In this document: positions 1-10,177 of the stretch, in pieces
Layout: every line of letters begins with the position of its first letter
Position numbering within the stretch: the first letter of the stretch is position 1
Assembly (NCBI RefSeq): GCF_037969875.1
Contig: NZ_CP150218.1
Location: forward strand, 1,116,001-1,180,000
Reading direction: 5' to 3'
Origin: Paenibacillus sp. FSL R7-0337
GTDB lineage: Bacteria > Bacillota > Bacilli > Paenibacillales > Paenibacillaceae
DNA: 64,000 nucleotides
The notes under the pieces: model-generated
What the model was told of the DNA's origin: nothing
The model's input: the letters and a program-made list of their open reading frames with translations, nothing else
The model's database searches: none
Translations under genes and position numbers: made by a program

Positions 1-1400
1 ATGAAGACATGATTGCCGCTATGGAATGCTCGTAAATGAACGGTTCCTGTCTCCGACTTCCCGGCAGCAATACGGTCCGTGATAGATTCAATCCCGTGGT
101 CTACCGCATTACGCAGGAGATGCACCAATGGATCACCAATCTCATCAATTACGGTACGGTCCATCTCTGTATCCGCGCCGGTGATGATTAGATCCACCTT
201 CTTGTCCAGCGATTTCGCCAGATCGCGGATCATACGCGGGAACCGGTTAAATACGGTGTCTACCGGAACCATGCGCAGCTTCATGACAATATTCTGCAAA
301 TCTCCGCTGACCCGGCCCATATGCTCGACTGTCTCGGTAAGATCACCGTTCTGGACCTCAGAGGCCAGCTGCTCCAGCCGGACACGGTCAATAAGCAGCT
401 CGCTGAACAGATTCATCAGCACATCCAGGCGCTCAATATCAACACGGATGGTTCGTGATGGCGACGGCGCTCCTCCTGCCCGGGCCGGGGCAGCTTTGCC
501 GTTCTCTTCCTTGGGATGCACAGAAGAAGAAGGTGAAGCAATACCGGCAGCTGTGGGAGCAGCCTCCTGCACCGGAGCCGGGGCAGACGCTTCGGCGGTA
601 GCTGCCGCAGTGTCTTGTCCCATTTGGCGAAGTGACTCCTGATCAAGCGCCACAGCAGTAACCGCTTCGATCTCCGACAAATTCAGAATCATCTTCTGAA
701 TTTCACTTGCATCCTTTTGGGTTATGTAGTAGAGGGAGAATCCGTAATCGAATTTCTCCTGCTCTATGTCCTGAACCGAAGGGAAGGATTTGACGACTTC
801 TCCTGAACGCTCCAAAAGGTCGAAGACCATGTAGGCACGTACGGCTTTGAGCTGACAGTCCTTGCGGATAGCCACATCCACATACAGCACCTGATGGCCT
901 TCCTGAAGGGACTGCTCCAGCACAGAGTACTGGAATTCATCCAGGAACACCTGGGCCGCACTTGCATTGCCGGACGCAGCAGCAGTGACTTCAGCAGAAG
1001 CATTGCCGGCAGAAGGAACCTCTCCGCGAACGATAGCCTGCAGGGAAGAGACAATGGCTGTTACATCGGCCTTGCCCGCCCCCCCGCCGGTGATATCCTC
1101 CACCATGGATTCCAGAGCGTCAATACTTTTGAACAGGGTATCAAAAATGAAGTCCTGCATCCGCAGTTTGTTATTGCGCACCAAATCGAGCACATTCTCC
1201 ATTTGGTGCGTAAGCGAAGCCAAATCTTCAAAACCCATTGTAGCCGCCATACCTTTCAAGGTATGGGCGGAGCGGAAAATCACCTGAACAATACTCAGAT
1301 CCTCCGGATTCGCTTCCAGCCCCATCATGCTCTCGTTCAAAGACTGCAGATGATCATTTGACTCATCAATAAACATGGATAAGTATTGGTTCATGTCCAT
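1..1400 (-). CDS. cheA: CheA chemotaxis histidine kinase (partial, C-terminus outside window)
   Basis: Cytoplasmic histidine kinase that phosphorylates CheY and CheB in response to chemoreceptors. About 466 codons are present, starting with MDMNQYLSMF after a GGGGAGGT ribosome-binding site. The P1 domain carries the phospho-acceptor His46 in RSAHTLKG. A CheY-binding P2-like part and an Ala/Pro-rich linker (about residues 240-290) follow. The dimerisation helices and the start of the ATPase domain come next, with the N-box visible as HLLRNAVDHGIES. The rest of the ATPase and the CheW-like domain lie beyond position 1. It follows cheB by 34 bp at the distal end of the fla/che operon, as in B. 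subtilis. Identification is secure; only truncation by the window edge limits it. Confidence 0.97.
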   Translation of the reverse strand, partial: MDMNQYLSMFIDESNDHLQSLNESMMGLEANPEDLSIVQVIFRSAHTLKGMAATMGFEDLASLTHQMENVLDLVRNNKLRMQDFIFDTLFKSIDALESMVEDITGGGAGKADVTAIVSSLQAIVRGEVPSAGNASAEVTAAASGNASAAQVFLDEFQYSVLEQSLQEGHQVLYVDVAIRKDCQLKAVRAYMVFDLLERSGEVVKSFPSVQDIEQEKFDYGFSLYYITQKDASEIQKMILNLSEIEAVTAVALDQESLRQMGQDTAAATAEASAPAPVQEAAPTAAGIASPSSSVHPKEENGKAAPARAGGAPSPSRTIRVDIERLDVLMNLFSELLIDRVRLEQLASEVQNGDLTETVEHMGRVSGDLQNIVMKLRMVPVDTVFNRFPRMIRDLAKSLDKKVDLIITGADTEMDRTVIDEIGDPLVHLLRNAVDHGIESITDRIAAGKSETGTVHLRAFHSGNHVF

Positions 1401-1434
1401 GAGCGGGTACCTCCCCTTCGAGTTCGCTATTCCA

Positions 1435-2826
1435 TTATTTAACGGCTTGTACCAGCCTTGGAGCAATTTCTTGCAAAGGCAGGATGTGTCTTACACACTT
1501 CAACTCTACTGCAGACCTCGGCATTCCGTAAACCACACAGGTTTCTTCACTCTCTGCAAAGGTTGATGTCACCCCTGAATCGTAGAGTGCTTTCATCATA
1601 CGGGCCCCGTCGCTGCCCATCCCCGTCATAATGACAGCATGACGTTCCAGCGAGGTAAGCTTCAATACCGATTCAAACAGTGTATCTACAGAAGGACGAT
1701 GTCCATTGCGGACCTCTTCCTTAGTAAGCTCTATCATGTATTGGCCGCCAGGCGCAGGAACCACTGTCAGGTGATAGCCCCCGGGGGCTATATACGCTGC
1801 TCCCTGCCGGAGAACCATACCGTGCTCCGCTTCCGCGACCTCCAGCGCGCTAAAGGTATTCAGGCGCTGGGCCAGCGATTTGGTGAAGTTAGGCGGCATA
1901 TGCTGGACAATGACAATTGGTGCCGGGAAGTCTCCAGGGATGTTCTCCAGGAACGCCTTAAGTGCTCTCGGACCTCCTGTTGAGCAGCCTACAGCAACCA
2001 GCTTACGCACGCCCCGGCTTCCGCTTACCTGGCCTCCTGATGCTGCAGGAGGTTCAACGAACGAACCTGCAGCAATTTCAGCAGCTGCACGTTGTCCAGC
2101 CCATCCGGCGCCCTGCACTTCCTTGGAACGGCCTTTGAACCTTTCGGGAGCCGATTTGGGCACTACTGGCGCGGGCTTGATTACCCGCTTCGCAGTAACT
2201 GGCTCAGCTCCGGCCTCCGGCTTCCGTTTGTCAGCAGGCGGTTCAATCGGTGCCTTGACCCTCGGCTTCTCCGTGCCCTGAAGCGGTGCTTTATCCGCCT
2301 CTCTCTTGGAGGGCTCCAGCTTTCGTCTCACCGGTTCCACAATAGCCCGCGGAGCAGTTAGTTCAGCAGCAGGAGAAGGAGGCTCAGGCAATTTGACGGC
2401 AGAAGCGCGGGCTTCACGCCGCTCGCGCGCCAGCATCGCCTCCTTCATCTGCTCCCGGAGGGATTCTCCGACAGCGATGATATCCTGGGAGTTTGAAATG
2501 GACGGCTTTCGGATGAAATCGAAAGCCCCCCACTCCAAGGCCAGAATCGTCTCCTTCATACCCTCTTCATTGATACCGGACAGCATAATCACCGGGAGCG
2601 GACGCTGGGCCATGATACTTTTTAGCGCCTCCAGGCCATTCATCTCAGGCATCTCCACATCCATGGTTACGAGATCCGGACAAAGCTCGTTAACCTTCTC
2701 AATCGCCTCACGTCCGTTAGCAGCTGTCGCTGTGACTTGAAAGTCGGCATCATTCTCTATTAAATCGGAAATGATCTTGCGCATAAATGCAGAATCATCA
2801 ACAACCAGAACTTTATATGGCCTCAT
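1435..2826 (-). CDS. cheB: CheB protein-glutamate methylesterase / response regulator
   Basis: Removes methyl groups from (or deamidates) chemoreceptor glutamates during adaptation; activated by phosphotransfer from CheA. The receiver domain spans about residues 1-125, with acidic D10/D11 and phospho-acceptor D56 in LVTMDVEMP. An unusually long Pro/Lys/Ala-rich linker (about 130-270) leads to the methylesterase domain (about 274-460). The catalytic triad is visible as S282 (GCSTGG), H309 (IVQHMPP) and D406 (GMGSDGA). At 463 residues it is about 100 longer than usual, entirely because of the linker. It lies between flhG and cheA on the same strand. Confidence 0.97.
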   Translation of the reverse strand: MRPYKVLVVDDSAFMRKIISDLIENDADFQVTATAANGREAIEKVNELCPDLVTMDVEMPEMNGLEALKSIMAQRPLPVIMLSGINEEGMKETILALEWGAFDFIRKPSISNSQDIIAVGESLREQMKEAMLARERREARASAVKLPEPPSPAAELTAPRAIVEPVRRKLEPSKREADKAPLQGTEKPRVKAPIEPPADKRKPEAGAEPVTAKRVIKPAPVVPKSAPERFKGRSKEVQGAGWAGQRAAAEIAAGSFVEPPAASGGQVSGSRGVRKLVAVGCSTGGPRALKAFLENIPGDFPAPIVIVQHMPPNFTKSLAQRLNTFSALEVAEAEHGMVLRQGAAYIAPGGYHLTVVPAPGGQYMIELTKEEVRNGHRPSVDTLFESVLKLTSLERHAVIMTGMGSDGARMMKALYDSGVTSTFAESEETCVVYGMPRSAVELKCVRHILPLQEIAPRLVQAVK

Positions 2827-2860
2827 AGCTTTCCACCTCTGTCCCTCAAATTCAGAACAA

Positions 2861-3739
2861 TTATCTGTTTCGTTTCAACCACTTGCTGATGAATCCCTTG
2901 ATGCCTTGTACTTTAGCGGTTTCTACTGAATCAACAGCCAGATAACTCTGTGCAAGCCTCTGCACATCCCTGGCTGCAATACTGTTCGGAAAAGCCACTG
3001 AGAATGGAATTTGTTTCTTAACCGCCTGTACCACATGCGGATCGCTGCTGATGTAACCAAGGAAGGGAAGCTCAAGCTGCAGGAACCGGCTGGCCGCCAT
3101 CCGGATTTTGTCGCTGGTAGCCCGTGCCTCCCGTTCATCCCCTGCCTGATTGACAATCAGTCTGAACGAGACCTCCGGATGCGAATTATGAACAACCTTC
3201 ATCAGTGCATACGCATCTGTAATTGCTGTAGGCTCAGGTGTGGTCACCACCAGGCAGTCGTCGGCAGAAGTGATGAATTTCATCGTTTCCTTGGACAGCC
3301 CCGCCCCTGTGTCGAACAGGATGAAATCCATGGTATCGGCAATGCTTGCAATCTGGGTGGTAAAGTAATTCAGATCCGCCTCCGAGAGTGTGAACAGCTC
3401 GTCCATCCCGGAACCCCCTGCAATGAAGGGCAACGCTTGCGGTCCGAGCTGAATGATCTGTCCGATATCTGCTTCCCGCTTGAGCAGGTGGTACAGATTG
3501 TATCTGGATGAGACACCCATAAGGACATCAATATTAGCCATGCCGATATCGGCATCGAACAGAAGAACTCTCCGTCCCATGGCCTTCAGTGCAAGCGCGA
3601 AGTTAAGGGTGAAATTCGACTTCCCGACTCCCCCCTTCCCGCTGCATACCGTGATGATCCGGGCAGAGGCACCGCTTCCGGGAGCCTGCCTTGTATCCTG
3701 GCTGGAGACCAGCTGTCTTAACGCCTGCGCCTGGTCCAT
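2861..3739 (-). CDS. flhG: FlhG (YlxH/MinD-like) flagellar-number ATPase
   Basis: MinD/ParA-type ATPase that works with the GTPase FlhF to control flagellar position and number, and contacts FliM/FliY during C-ring assembly. The deviant Walker A is CSGKGGVGKSN near residue 35, and the switch region FDTGAGLSKE follows. The N-terminal Gln-rich segment (MDQAQALRQL) fits the DQAxxLR motif that activates FlhF. The ATG chosen overlaps the flhF stop as TGATG, which suggests translational coupling. A GTG one codon upstream is also possible. Confidence 0.95.
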   Translation of the reverse strand: MDQAQALRQLVSSQDTRQAPGSGASARIITVCSGKGGVGKSNFTLNFALALKAMGRRVLLFDADIGMANIDVLMGVSSRYNLYHLLKREADIGQIIQLGPQALPFIAGGSGMDELFTLSEADLNYFTTQIASIADTMDFILFDTGAGLSKETMKFITSADDCLVVTTPEPTAITDAYALMKVVHNSHPEVSFRLIVNQAGDEREARATSDKIRMAASRFLQLELPFLGYISSDPHVVQAVKKQIPFSVAFPNSIAARDVQRLAQSYLAVDSVETAKVQGIKGFISKWLKRNR

Positions 3740-5157
3740 CACCCGCCCCCTGTTCCCAGCAGCATGCCGCCAATCTGCTCCCCTGTTGCCATTAGAAGAT
3801 CATCAGGAACATTTTGTCCGTTGGTAATATAAGAGAGCTTTAGCGGGTAATCATTCAGAACATTGAACAGCGGGCCATAGCTCCCAGTTTCATCCAGCTT
3901 CGTGAATACAACCTTATCCAGCTGGTATCTGCCGAAGTGCTCCGCGATCTTTTTCATGTCACGGCTCTTCGAGGTCAGGCTCAGCACCAGCAGGGTCTCA
4001 CTCTTAAGCTCCTTGGCCAGCAGACTCTGCAGTTCAGCCACCAGCATTTCATTGCGGAAATTGCGTCCGGCGGTATCCATGAGCACCAGATCACAGCTCT
4101 CCAGCCGGAACATCGCCCGCTGCAGATCTCCAGGTGATTGGACAACCTCCAGCGGTATGTTGAGAATGGAGGCGTAGGTTCTAAGCTGTTCAACGGCTGA
4201 TATCCGGTAAGTATCCGAGGTAATCAGCCCGACCTTTCGTCCCTGCTTGAACAGCTGCTCCGCTGCCAGCTTGGCAATCGTTGTCGTCTTGCCGACCCCT
4301 GTCGGCCCGGCAATATATACAATCCGGGTATCCGGAGCAATACCGCCGGCAATTCGTCCCGCCAGAAAACCGTCAATCTGCTCTCTAAGCACAGCCTCGA
4401 ATTGCTCAGGCCCCCAGCTGCTTCCTTCCTCACGGTAACGCTCCAGAACATATCCGATCCATTCCTCTACGAGAACAGCGTCAGTCTCCTGGTCAATCAG
4501 GCGGCTACGTAAGGATTCCAGCGCATCCGGCAGCTCGGCAGCCCCTGAGGAATAACGTGCGATACGTTCCATCCATTGCTTCATATCCCGGATCTCCCGC
4601 AGGACATCACTCTCAGTGGCAGAGGCACTCTCAGGTTCAGGCTGTTCTGCTGCAAGCGATTCATAGATGGCTGCAAGCTTCTTCCGGCTCTCCTCCGGCT
4701 GCGGTACAGACGGCTGGCCTGCTGCAATATCCTCAGTGCGGATAACCGGCGGCTCAGTCTTGGCTAAAGGCGGCATCACAGCGACACCTCCGCCCTGCTC
4801 CAGTGGATCAGCCAGTGCTGCGGCAATCTCGGCAAACGACTTGGCTGCTGCCGCCTCCCTTACCGTCACAGGCGGCGGGAGAGGAGGAGCAGCGGCTGAG
4901 GCAGCCTTCTGATAGGCCTCTGGCACTGCATTTCGCGGTACGTTCATCGGCGGTGCAGGAATCTTCTCCTGCGCAGCCGCCTTTGCACCGTTCTCCACAG
5001 CAGCCACAACCTCAATCTTCTTTTTTGTGAACATACCCATGAATCCGCCAACCTTTATTTCTTTGGTGCTTAAAATAACGGCATCGCTTCCAAGCTCGCT
5101 GCGGATCGAATGCATGGCGTCAGGCATCGTATCGACCACATAACGCTTCACTCTCAT
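3739..5157 (-). CDS. flhF: FlhF, SRP-type GTPase for flagellar placement
   Basis: Third SRP GTPase, beside Ffh and FtsY; recruits early flagellar parts to the membrane site. It has a basic N-terminal domain (1-60), a low-complexity Ala/Pro/Glu linker (about 60-200), a helical N domain, and a G domain with GPTGVGKT at 284-291. MDTAGR and TKLDE motifs follow. Its ATG overlaps the flhA stop codon by ATGA, and its own stop overlaps flhG. The order flhA-flhF-flhG-cheB matches B. subtilis. Confidence 0.96.
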   Translation of the reverse strand: MRVKRYVVDTMPDAMHSIRSELGSDAVILSTKEIKVGGFMGMFTKKKIEVVAAVENGAKAAAQEKIPAPPMNVPRNAVPEAYQKAASAAAPPLPPPVTVREAAAAKSFAEIAAALADPLEQGGGVAVMPPLAKTEPPVIRTEDIAAGQPSVPQPEESRKKLAAIYESLAAEQPEPESASATESDVLREIRDMKQWMERIARYSSGAAELPDALESLRSRLIDQETDAVLVEEWIGYVLERYREEGSSWGPEQFEAVLREQIDGFLAGRIAGGIAPDTRIVYIAGPTGVGKTTTIAKLAAEQLFKQGRKVGLITSDTYRISAVEQLRTYASILNIPLEVVQSPGDLQRAMFRLESCDLVLMDTAGRNFRNEMLVAELQSLLAKELKSETLLVLSLTSKSRDMKKIAEHFGRYQLDKVVFTKLDETGSYGPLFNVLNDYPLKLSYITNGQNVPDDLLMATGEQIGGMLLGTGGG

Positions 5158-7187
5158 AAGTTCACCACCCCGACGCTTTGAATTTCAATGTTTGGCTCCA
5201 GCTCGCTGTAGGAGAGCACAGGGATATCCTGCATGGTTCGCTCAATAACCTGGCGCAGATACATGCGAATCGTTGGAGAGGTCAGTACAATCGGCTGCTG
5301 GCCGGACTGCAGGAGACGGTTGATCTGCTCCGTAAGCCGCTGATAGACGGTTTGGGTAGATACCGGATCAAGCGCCAAGTAGCTGCCCTGCTCGGTCTGC
5401 TGCACGCTCTCGGAAATCTTTTTCTCAAGCCCGGGACCTACGGTAATGACACGCAGGGTCTCCCCCGTCTGAGAGAACTGCTGGGTAATCTGTCTGGAGA
5501 GAGATTGCCGTACATATTCAGTCAGAATATCAGGGTCCTTAGTATAAGTGCCGTAATCAGCAAGCGTCTCGAAGATGGTGACGAGATCGCGGATGGATAT
5601 TTTCTCCCGCAGCAGCTTGCCCAGCACCTTCTGAACATCCCCGACAGCAAGAATGGAAGGAATGAGCTCGTCCACCAGCACAGGGTAATTCTCCCTGAGA
5701 TTGTCGACCAGCTGCTTCGTCTCCTGACGGCCCAGCAATTCGTGTCCATACCGTTTGATCAGCTCGGTCAGATGCGTGGCTACAACGGAAGGCGGGTCAA
5801 CCACGGTATAACCGGATAACTCAGCCCGCTCCTTCACCGACTCATCGATCCATAAGGCAGGCAGACCAAAGGATGGTTCGATAGTCTCAATCCCGCTAAT
5901 CGACTCGTCATCATACCCGGGACTCATGGCAAGATAGTGATTAAGTAATAATTCACCGCCGCCAACGTTATTTCCTTTAATTTTGATGACATATTCATTC
6001 GGTTTTAGTTGAATATTGTCGCGTATACGAATAACCGGCACGACAAGACCCATCTCCAGTGCACATTGCCGTCGAATCATGATGATACGGTCGAGCAGAT
6101 CGCCGCCCTGCCCCGTATCCGCCAAAGGAATCAGACCATAACCAAATTCGAATTCGATCGGGTCCACCGTAAGCAGATTGATAACACTTTCGGGACTTCG
6201 CACCTCTTCGATCTGCTTCTCCTCGACCAGTTGTTCATCGGCAATCTGCTGCCTGCTGGCCTTCTGTCCCATACTGTAAGCCGCATAAGCCATCAGCCCC
6301 GCCAAAGGAAGCGTGGACATAATCGTAATCGGGGTAAAGAACCCCAGAAACGCAATGGTCGCAGCCACTATGTATAGAAGCTTCGGATAGGACAGCAATT
6401 GTCCGGTCAGATCCTCGGCCAGATTGCCCTCCGAAGCCGCGCGGGTAACGATGAGACCGGAAGCCGTGGAGATCAGCAAGGCCGGAATCTGGCTGACCAG
6501 ACCGTCACCGATGGTCAGGACAGAGTAGGTTGAGAGTGCTGTCTGGAACGACATACCATGAACGGTCATACCGATAATGAAGCCGCCGATCAGGTTGATA
6601 ATGAGGATGATGATACTGGCAATGGCGTCCCCTTTAACGAACTTACTCGCACCATCCATGGCTCCGAAGAAATCCGCCTCGCGTTCGACATTACGGCGGC
6701 GTTCCCGTGCCTGCTGCTCATTAATCATCCCCGCATTCAGATCCGCGTCAATACTCATCTGCTTACCGGGCATCGCATCCAGCGTGAAGCGGGCGCCTAC
6801 CTCGGCCACGCGCTCCGAACCCTTGGTGATAACAATGAACTGAACCACAACCAGGATCAGAAAGACAATGAACCCGATAGCGATCTGTCCCCTGGCAATC
6901 CAGCTTCCGAAGGTCGCTACGACCTCCCCGGCATGGCCATCAGCCAGAATCAGCTTGGTTGTTGACAGGTTCAGCGCTAAGCGGAACAGCGTTGTGATCA
7001 GGAGCAGTGAAGGAAATATTGAGAACTGCAACGGATCTCTGGTATTCATGGCGACCAATATAATGGTCAGGGCTATCGAGATATTGACAATTAACAGTAC
7101 ATCCAAAAGCCAGACAGGGATGGGCAGAATCATCATAAGCACAATACCGATAATGCCCAGTAGAACTGTTAGATCTTTAGCTTTCAA
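5154..7187 (-). CDS. flhA: FlhA, flagellar type III export gate
   Basis: Integral membrane component of the flagellar export gate that couples proton flow to substrate export. Residues 1-330 hold about eight hydrophobic segments with the conserved FHIPEP-type signature region (GKQMSIDADLNAGMI). A large cytoplasmic domain (about 345-677) receives chaperone-substrate complexes. The start is a TTG nine bases after GGAGG. It follows flhB by 20 bp and overlaps flhF by 4 bp. The 677-residue length is standard. Confidence 0.97.
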   Translation of the reverse strand: MKAKDLTVLLGIIGIVLMMILPIPVWLLDVLLIVNISIALTIILVAMNTRDPLQFSIFPSLLLITTLFRLALNLSTTKLILADGHAGEVVATFGSWIARGQIAIGFIVFLILVVVQFIVITKGSERVAEVGARFTLDAMPGKQMSIDADLNAGMINEQQARERRRNVEREADFFGAMDGASKFVKGDAIASIIILIINLIGGFIIGMTVHGMSFQTALSTYSVLTIGDGLVSQIPALLISTASGLIVTRAASEGNLAEDLTGQLLSYPKLLYIVAATIAFLGFFTPITIMSTLPLAGLMAYAAYSMGQKASRQQIADEQLVEEKQIEEVRSPESVINLLTVDPIEFEFGYGLIPLADTGQGGDLLDRIIMIRRQCALEMGLVVPVIRIRDNIQLKPNEYVIKIKGNNVGGGELLLNHYLAMSPGYDDESISGIETIEPSFGLPALWIDESVKERAELSGYTVVDPPSVVATHLTELIKRYGHELLGRQETKQLVDNLRENYPVLVDELIPSILAVGDVQKVLGKLLREKISIRDLVTIFETLADYGTYTKDPDILTEYVRQSLSRQITQQFSQTGETLRVITVGPGLEKKISESVQQTEQGSYLALDPVSTQTVYQRLTEQINRLLQSGQQPIVLTSPTIRMYLRQVIERTMQDIPVLSYSELEPNIEIQSVGVVNL

Positions 7188-7207
7188 TGTCCTTAACCTC
7201 CCCCGGC

Positions 7208-8302
7208 TTATCTCCTCTTGCCTTTAAGCTTATATACATAGGCCAGCACTTCGGCAACTGCCTGGAACAGATCGGCCGGCACTACATCACCGATCTCCGC
7301 TCTCTGGAACAATGCCCGTGCCAGCGGCTTATTCTCCATCGTTACAACACCATGCTCCTTGGCCAGTTCCCTGATGCGGAGTGCCACATAATCCTGGCCC
7401 TTGGCTATAATCTGAGGAGCCTCCATTGTGGAACCGTCATACTTCAGGGCGACTGCAAAGTGGGTCGGGTTCGTGATGATAACATCAGCCTTGGGGACCT
7501 CCTGCATCATCCGCTGCATCGCCATTCTGCGCTGACGTTCCCTGATCTTGCCTTTGATGATGGGGTCGCCCTCCATCTTTTTGTACTCATCCTTAATGTC
7601 CTGCTTGGACATCTTGAGACTCTTCTCATGCTCGTATTTCTGATAGATATAGTCCAGTACCGCCATTATAAAAAGAGCCGCTGCAATCTTGATGCCCAGG
7701 CTCATGGTCAGCTTCGCAACGAAGGCGTATGCCCCTTCCGCATCGACATGCGAGAGGCGTGCAAAACTTTCCTTCTGTCCCCAAAGCGTACTGTAGACCA
7801 GATAGGCAATCAGGATGAGCTTGAAGATAGATTTGAGGAACTCTACTACGGAACGCATGGAAAAAATATTTTTGAAGCCTTTGATGGGGTTGATCTTGCT
7901 GAACTTAGGCGTAATTCCTTCGCCTGAAGCCATGAAGCCTACCTGTGCGAAGTTAGCCACGAGCGCCAGCAGGAAGGTGATGCCCAGCAGCGGAGCAAGC
8001 AGAATGAGGATCTGCAGCCCGTACTGGTTAAACAGCGTAGAGATATTCTCCGGTGTTACCTCAAGCATCATCCGGTTCTGGAACACATCTGTGTAGAGCT
8101 TGATAAACCGTTCTTTCATGAAGCCGCCGAAGACGCTCAGTGACAGCAGCGCCGAGAAGAGGACCACTGCGCCTGACATTTCAGCACTTTTGGCAACCTG
8201 CCCCTTCTTGCGGGCGTCCTGCCGTTTCTTCGGAGTGGCTTTCTCTGTCTTATCTCCTCCGAACAGCTGAAGGTTCAGTTTGTATCTTGCCTGTTTTGCC
8301 AA
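7208..8302 (-). CDS. flhB: FlhB, export-gate substrate-specificity switch
   Basis: Membrane protein of the flagellar export apparatus that switches export from hook/rod to filament substrates after self-cleavage. Four hydrophobic segments lie in the first 215 residues, followed by a cytoplasmic tail with the autocleavage motif NPTH at 278-281. Cleavage occurs between Asn and Pro. The TTG start follows AAGGAGAG. It lies between fliR and flhA. A stand-alone homologue of its C-terminal domain (flhX) is encoded at 39516-39818. Confidence 0.97.
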   Translation of the reverse strand: MAKQARYKLNLQLFGGDKTEKATPKKRQDARKKGQVAKSAEMSGAVVLFSALLSLSVFGGFMKERFIKLYTDVFQNRMMLEVTPENISTLFNQYGLQILILLAPLLGITFLLALVANFAQVGFMASGEGITPKFSKINPIKGFKNIFSMRSVVEFLKSIFKLILIAYLVYSTLWGQKESFARLSHVDAEGAYAFVAKLTMSLGIKIAAALFIMAVLDYIYQKYEHEKSLKMSKQDIKDEYKKMEGDPIIKGKIRERQRRMAMQRMMQEVPKADVIITNPTHFAVALKYDGSTMEAPQIIAKGQDYVALRIRELAKEHGVVTMENKPLARALFQRAEIGDVVPADLFQAVAEVLAYVYKLKGKRR

Positions 8303-8324
8303 GACAATCTCTCCTTACCATAGC

Positions 8325-9116
8325 CTAAGGACTCTTCCCAATGAGGCCAAGCAAGTTGTGCATGGACTCGAACATAATCTCGAAGAGATTCTGGAACAGC
8401 GCAGCCATCCCCGGCATCAGTATAAGAAGCAGCGCCAGACCGATAATGATTTTGAGCGGAACACCGATGACAAACACATTATATTGCGGAGCCGTTCTCG
8501 CCAGGAAGGCCAGGCCTACATCCGTCAGGAACAGTGCAGCGACCAGCGGAGCCGACATTTGAAAGGCCAGCATAAAGGATTGAGCAAAGGTGCGGATCAG
8601 AAACTCTGACAAGCTTCCGCCGATCATTTTGAGGAACAGGTCATTATCGATCGGCACCCATTTATAGCTGTATACAATAGCATCCAGCAGGTAGTGGTGG
8701 CCATTCATGCTCAGGAACAGCAGCAGTGCAATCATATACTTGAAGTTACCGATAATCGGCGCCGAGGCCCCGGTCATCGGGTCAATGACGTTCGCAATCC
8801 CGAACCCGATCTGAATATCGATAAAAGAGCCCGCAGTCTGAATCGTCATAAACATCAGGTAGGCGATAAACCCAAGCAACAGCCCGATTAATGCCTCCCT
8901 GATAATCAGGAGGATAAACCCCAGATCCTGCGGAACTGTAATATTCATGCTGCCTGAGCTGAAGATGACCATCGATACAAAAAAAGACAAACCAATTTTG
9001 AACGTTGTCGGCACGCTTTGCGACGAAAAGACAGGAACGACAACAAAAAAGGCGGTAATTCGACAAAAAATCAGCAGAAAGACAGGAAAACTTTGCACCA
9101 GGGTCTCTATATTCAT
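8325..9116 (-). CDS. fliR: FliR, flagellar export-gate membrane protein
   Basis: Part of the FliPQR export channel at the base of the flagellum. The 263-residue protein has about six hydrophobic segments and starts MNIETLVQSFPVFLL. It lies 4 bp after fliQ and 22 bp before flhB on the same strand, the invariant order fliP-fliQ-fliR-flhB. Confidence 0.96.
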   Translation of the reverse strand: MNIETLVQSFPVFLLIFCRITAFFVVVPVFSSQSVPTTFKIGLSFFVSMVIFSSGSMNITVPQDLGFILLIIREALIGLLLGFIAYLMFMTIQTAGSFIDIQIGFGIANVIDPMTGASAPIIGNFKYMIALLLFLSMNGHHYLLDAIVYSYKWVPIDNDLFLKMIGGSLSEFLIRTFAQSFMLAFQMSAPLVAALFLTDVGLAFLARTAPQYNVFVIGVPLKIIIGLALLLILMPGMAALFQNLFEIMFESMHNLLGLIGKSP

Positions 9117-9120
9117 AGAC

Positions 9121-9390
9121 TCAACCGATATACATATAGAGACTGCCCAGAATTTGGCTGGTGAAATCCACCAGCTTCGTTATAATCCACGGACCGAACA
9201 GCAGTAAAGCAAGCAGTACGGCAACGATTTTGGGAACAAACGCCAGGGTCTGCTCCTGAATCTGGGTTGTGGCTTGAAAAATACTGACGATCAGTCCTAC
9301 CACCAGACCAAGAATCAGCATGGGGGCGCTGGTCTCCAGCACTAAATATACGGCTTGGCCGGCCAGGCCGATAATAAACTCCGCATTCAT
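9121..9390 (-). CDS. fliQ: FliQ, flagellar export-gate membrane protein
   Basis: Small (89-residue) subunit of the FliPQR channel with two hydrophobic hairpin segments: GLVVGLIVSIFQATTQIQEQ in the middle and a second at about 50-70. The TQIQEQTLAFVPK loop is typical of the family. Located between fliP and fliR. Confidence 0.96.
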   Translation of the reverse strand: MNAEFIIGLAGQAVYLVLETSAPMLILGLVVGLIVSIFQATTQIQEQTLAFVPKIVAVLLALLLFGPWIITKLVDFTSQILGSLYMYIG

Positions 9391-9412
9391 CCCATGTACC
9401 TCCTCTTACAAG

Positions 9413-10177
9413 TCAGGTGTTAAAACTCAGCAGCAGTGATTTGACTACTAGGTACCAGCCGTCCACCAGCACAAAGAGCATAATTTTGAAAGGCAACGAT
9501 ATCATTACCGGCGGCAGCATCATCATCCCCATGGCCATCAGGGTGCTGGACACCACAATATCAATAATAAGAAAAGGAATAAAAATCATAAAGCCCATGG
9601 TAAACGCCTTTTTCATCTCGCCGATTGCAAAAGCAGGTATCATTACTGTTAAAGGAATATCATTATAGCTGGCTGGCTTCACTGTAGCGTTATTGCCGGT
9701 ATAGTTCATGAACAGCAGCAGGTCCTTCGTATTCGTCTGCTTGAACATAAATTCCTTAATCGGCTCCTGCGCTTTGTTCAGAGCTTCGCTCTGGGTCAGA
9801 GTGCCCTTCATATAGGGCTGTAAGGCCGTCTCGTTCACAGTTGCCAGTGTCGGCGACATAATGAACAAGGTTAGGAACAGAGCCAGTCCTACAAGCACCT
9901 GGTTCGGTGGCATCTGCTGTGTACCCAGTGAGGTTCTCACGAACCCCAGTACGATCACAATCCGCGTGAAGCTGGTCATCAGCACCAGGAATGAAGGAGC
10001 AATGCTAAGCACCGTTACCAGCAGCAGGATAGAGATGGAGCTCGTACCCCCGCTTGGAGCATCATTGTCCCCCACCGAGATATTGATATTAGGAATCGGG
10101 TCAGCATGAACCGGATGCAGGAGCAGCACACTGAAAATACCAAGCAACAAAAAAGAAAGAATCAGCTTTTTTTTCAT
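9413..10177 (-). CDS. fliP: FliP, flagellar export-gate membrane protein
   Basis: Core subunit of the export channel. A cleavable signal peptide (MKKKLILSFLLLGIFSVLLL, then HPVHA) is followed by four hydrophobic segments and the conserved stretch TSFTRIVIVLGFVRTSLGTQ. The start ATG overlaps the fliO stop by 4 bp. The length of 254 is standard. Confidence 0.97.
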   Translation of the reverse strand: MKKKLILSFLLLGIFSVLLLHPVHADPIPNINISVGDNDAPSGGTSSISILLLVTVLSIAPSFLVLMTSFTRIVIVLGFVRTSLGTQQMPPNQVLVGLALFLTLFIMSPTLATVNETALQPYMKGTLTQSEALNKAQEPIKEFMFKQTNTKDLLLFMNYTGNNATVKPASYNDIPLTVMIPAFAIGEMKKAFTMGFMIFIPFLIIDIVVSSTLMAMGMMMLPPVMISLPFKIMLFVLVDGWYLVVKSLLLSFNT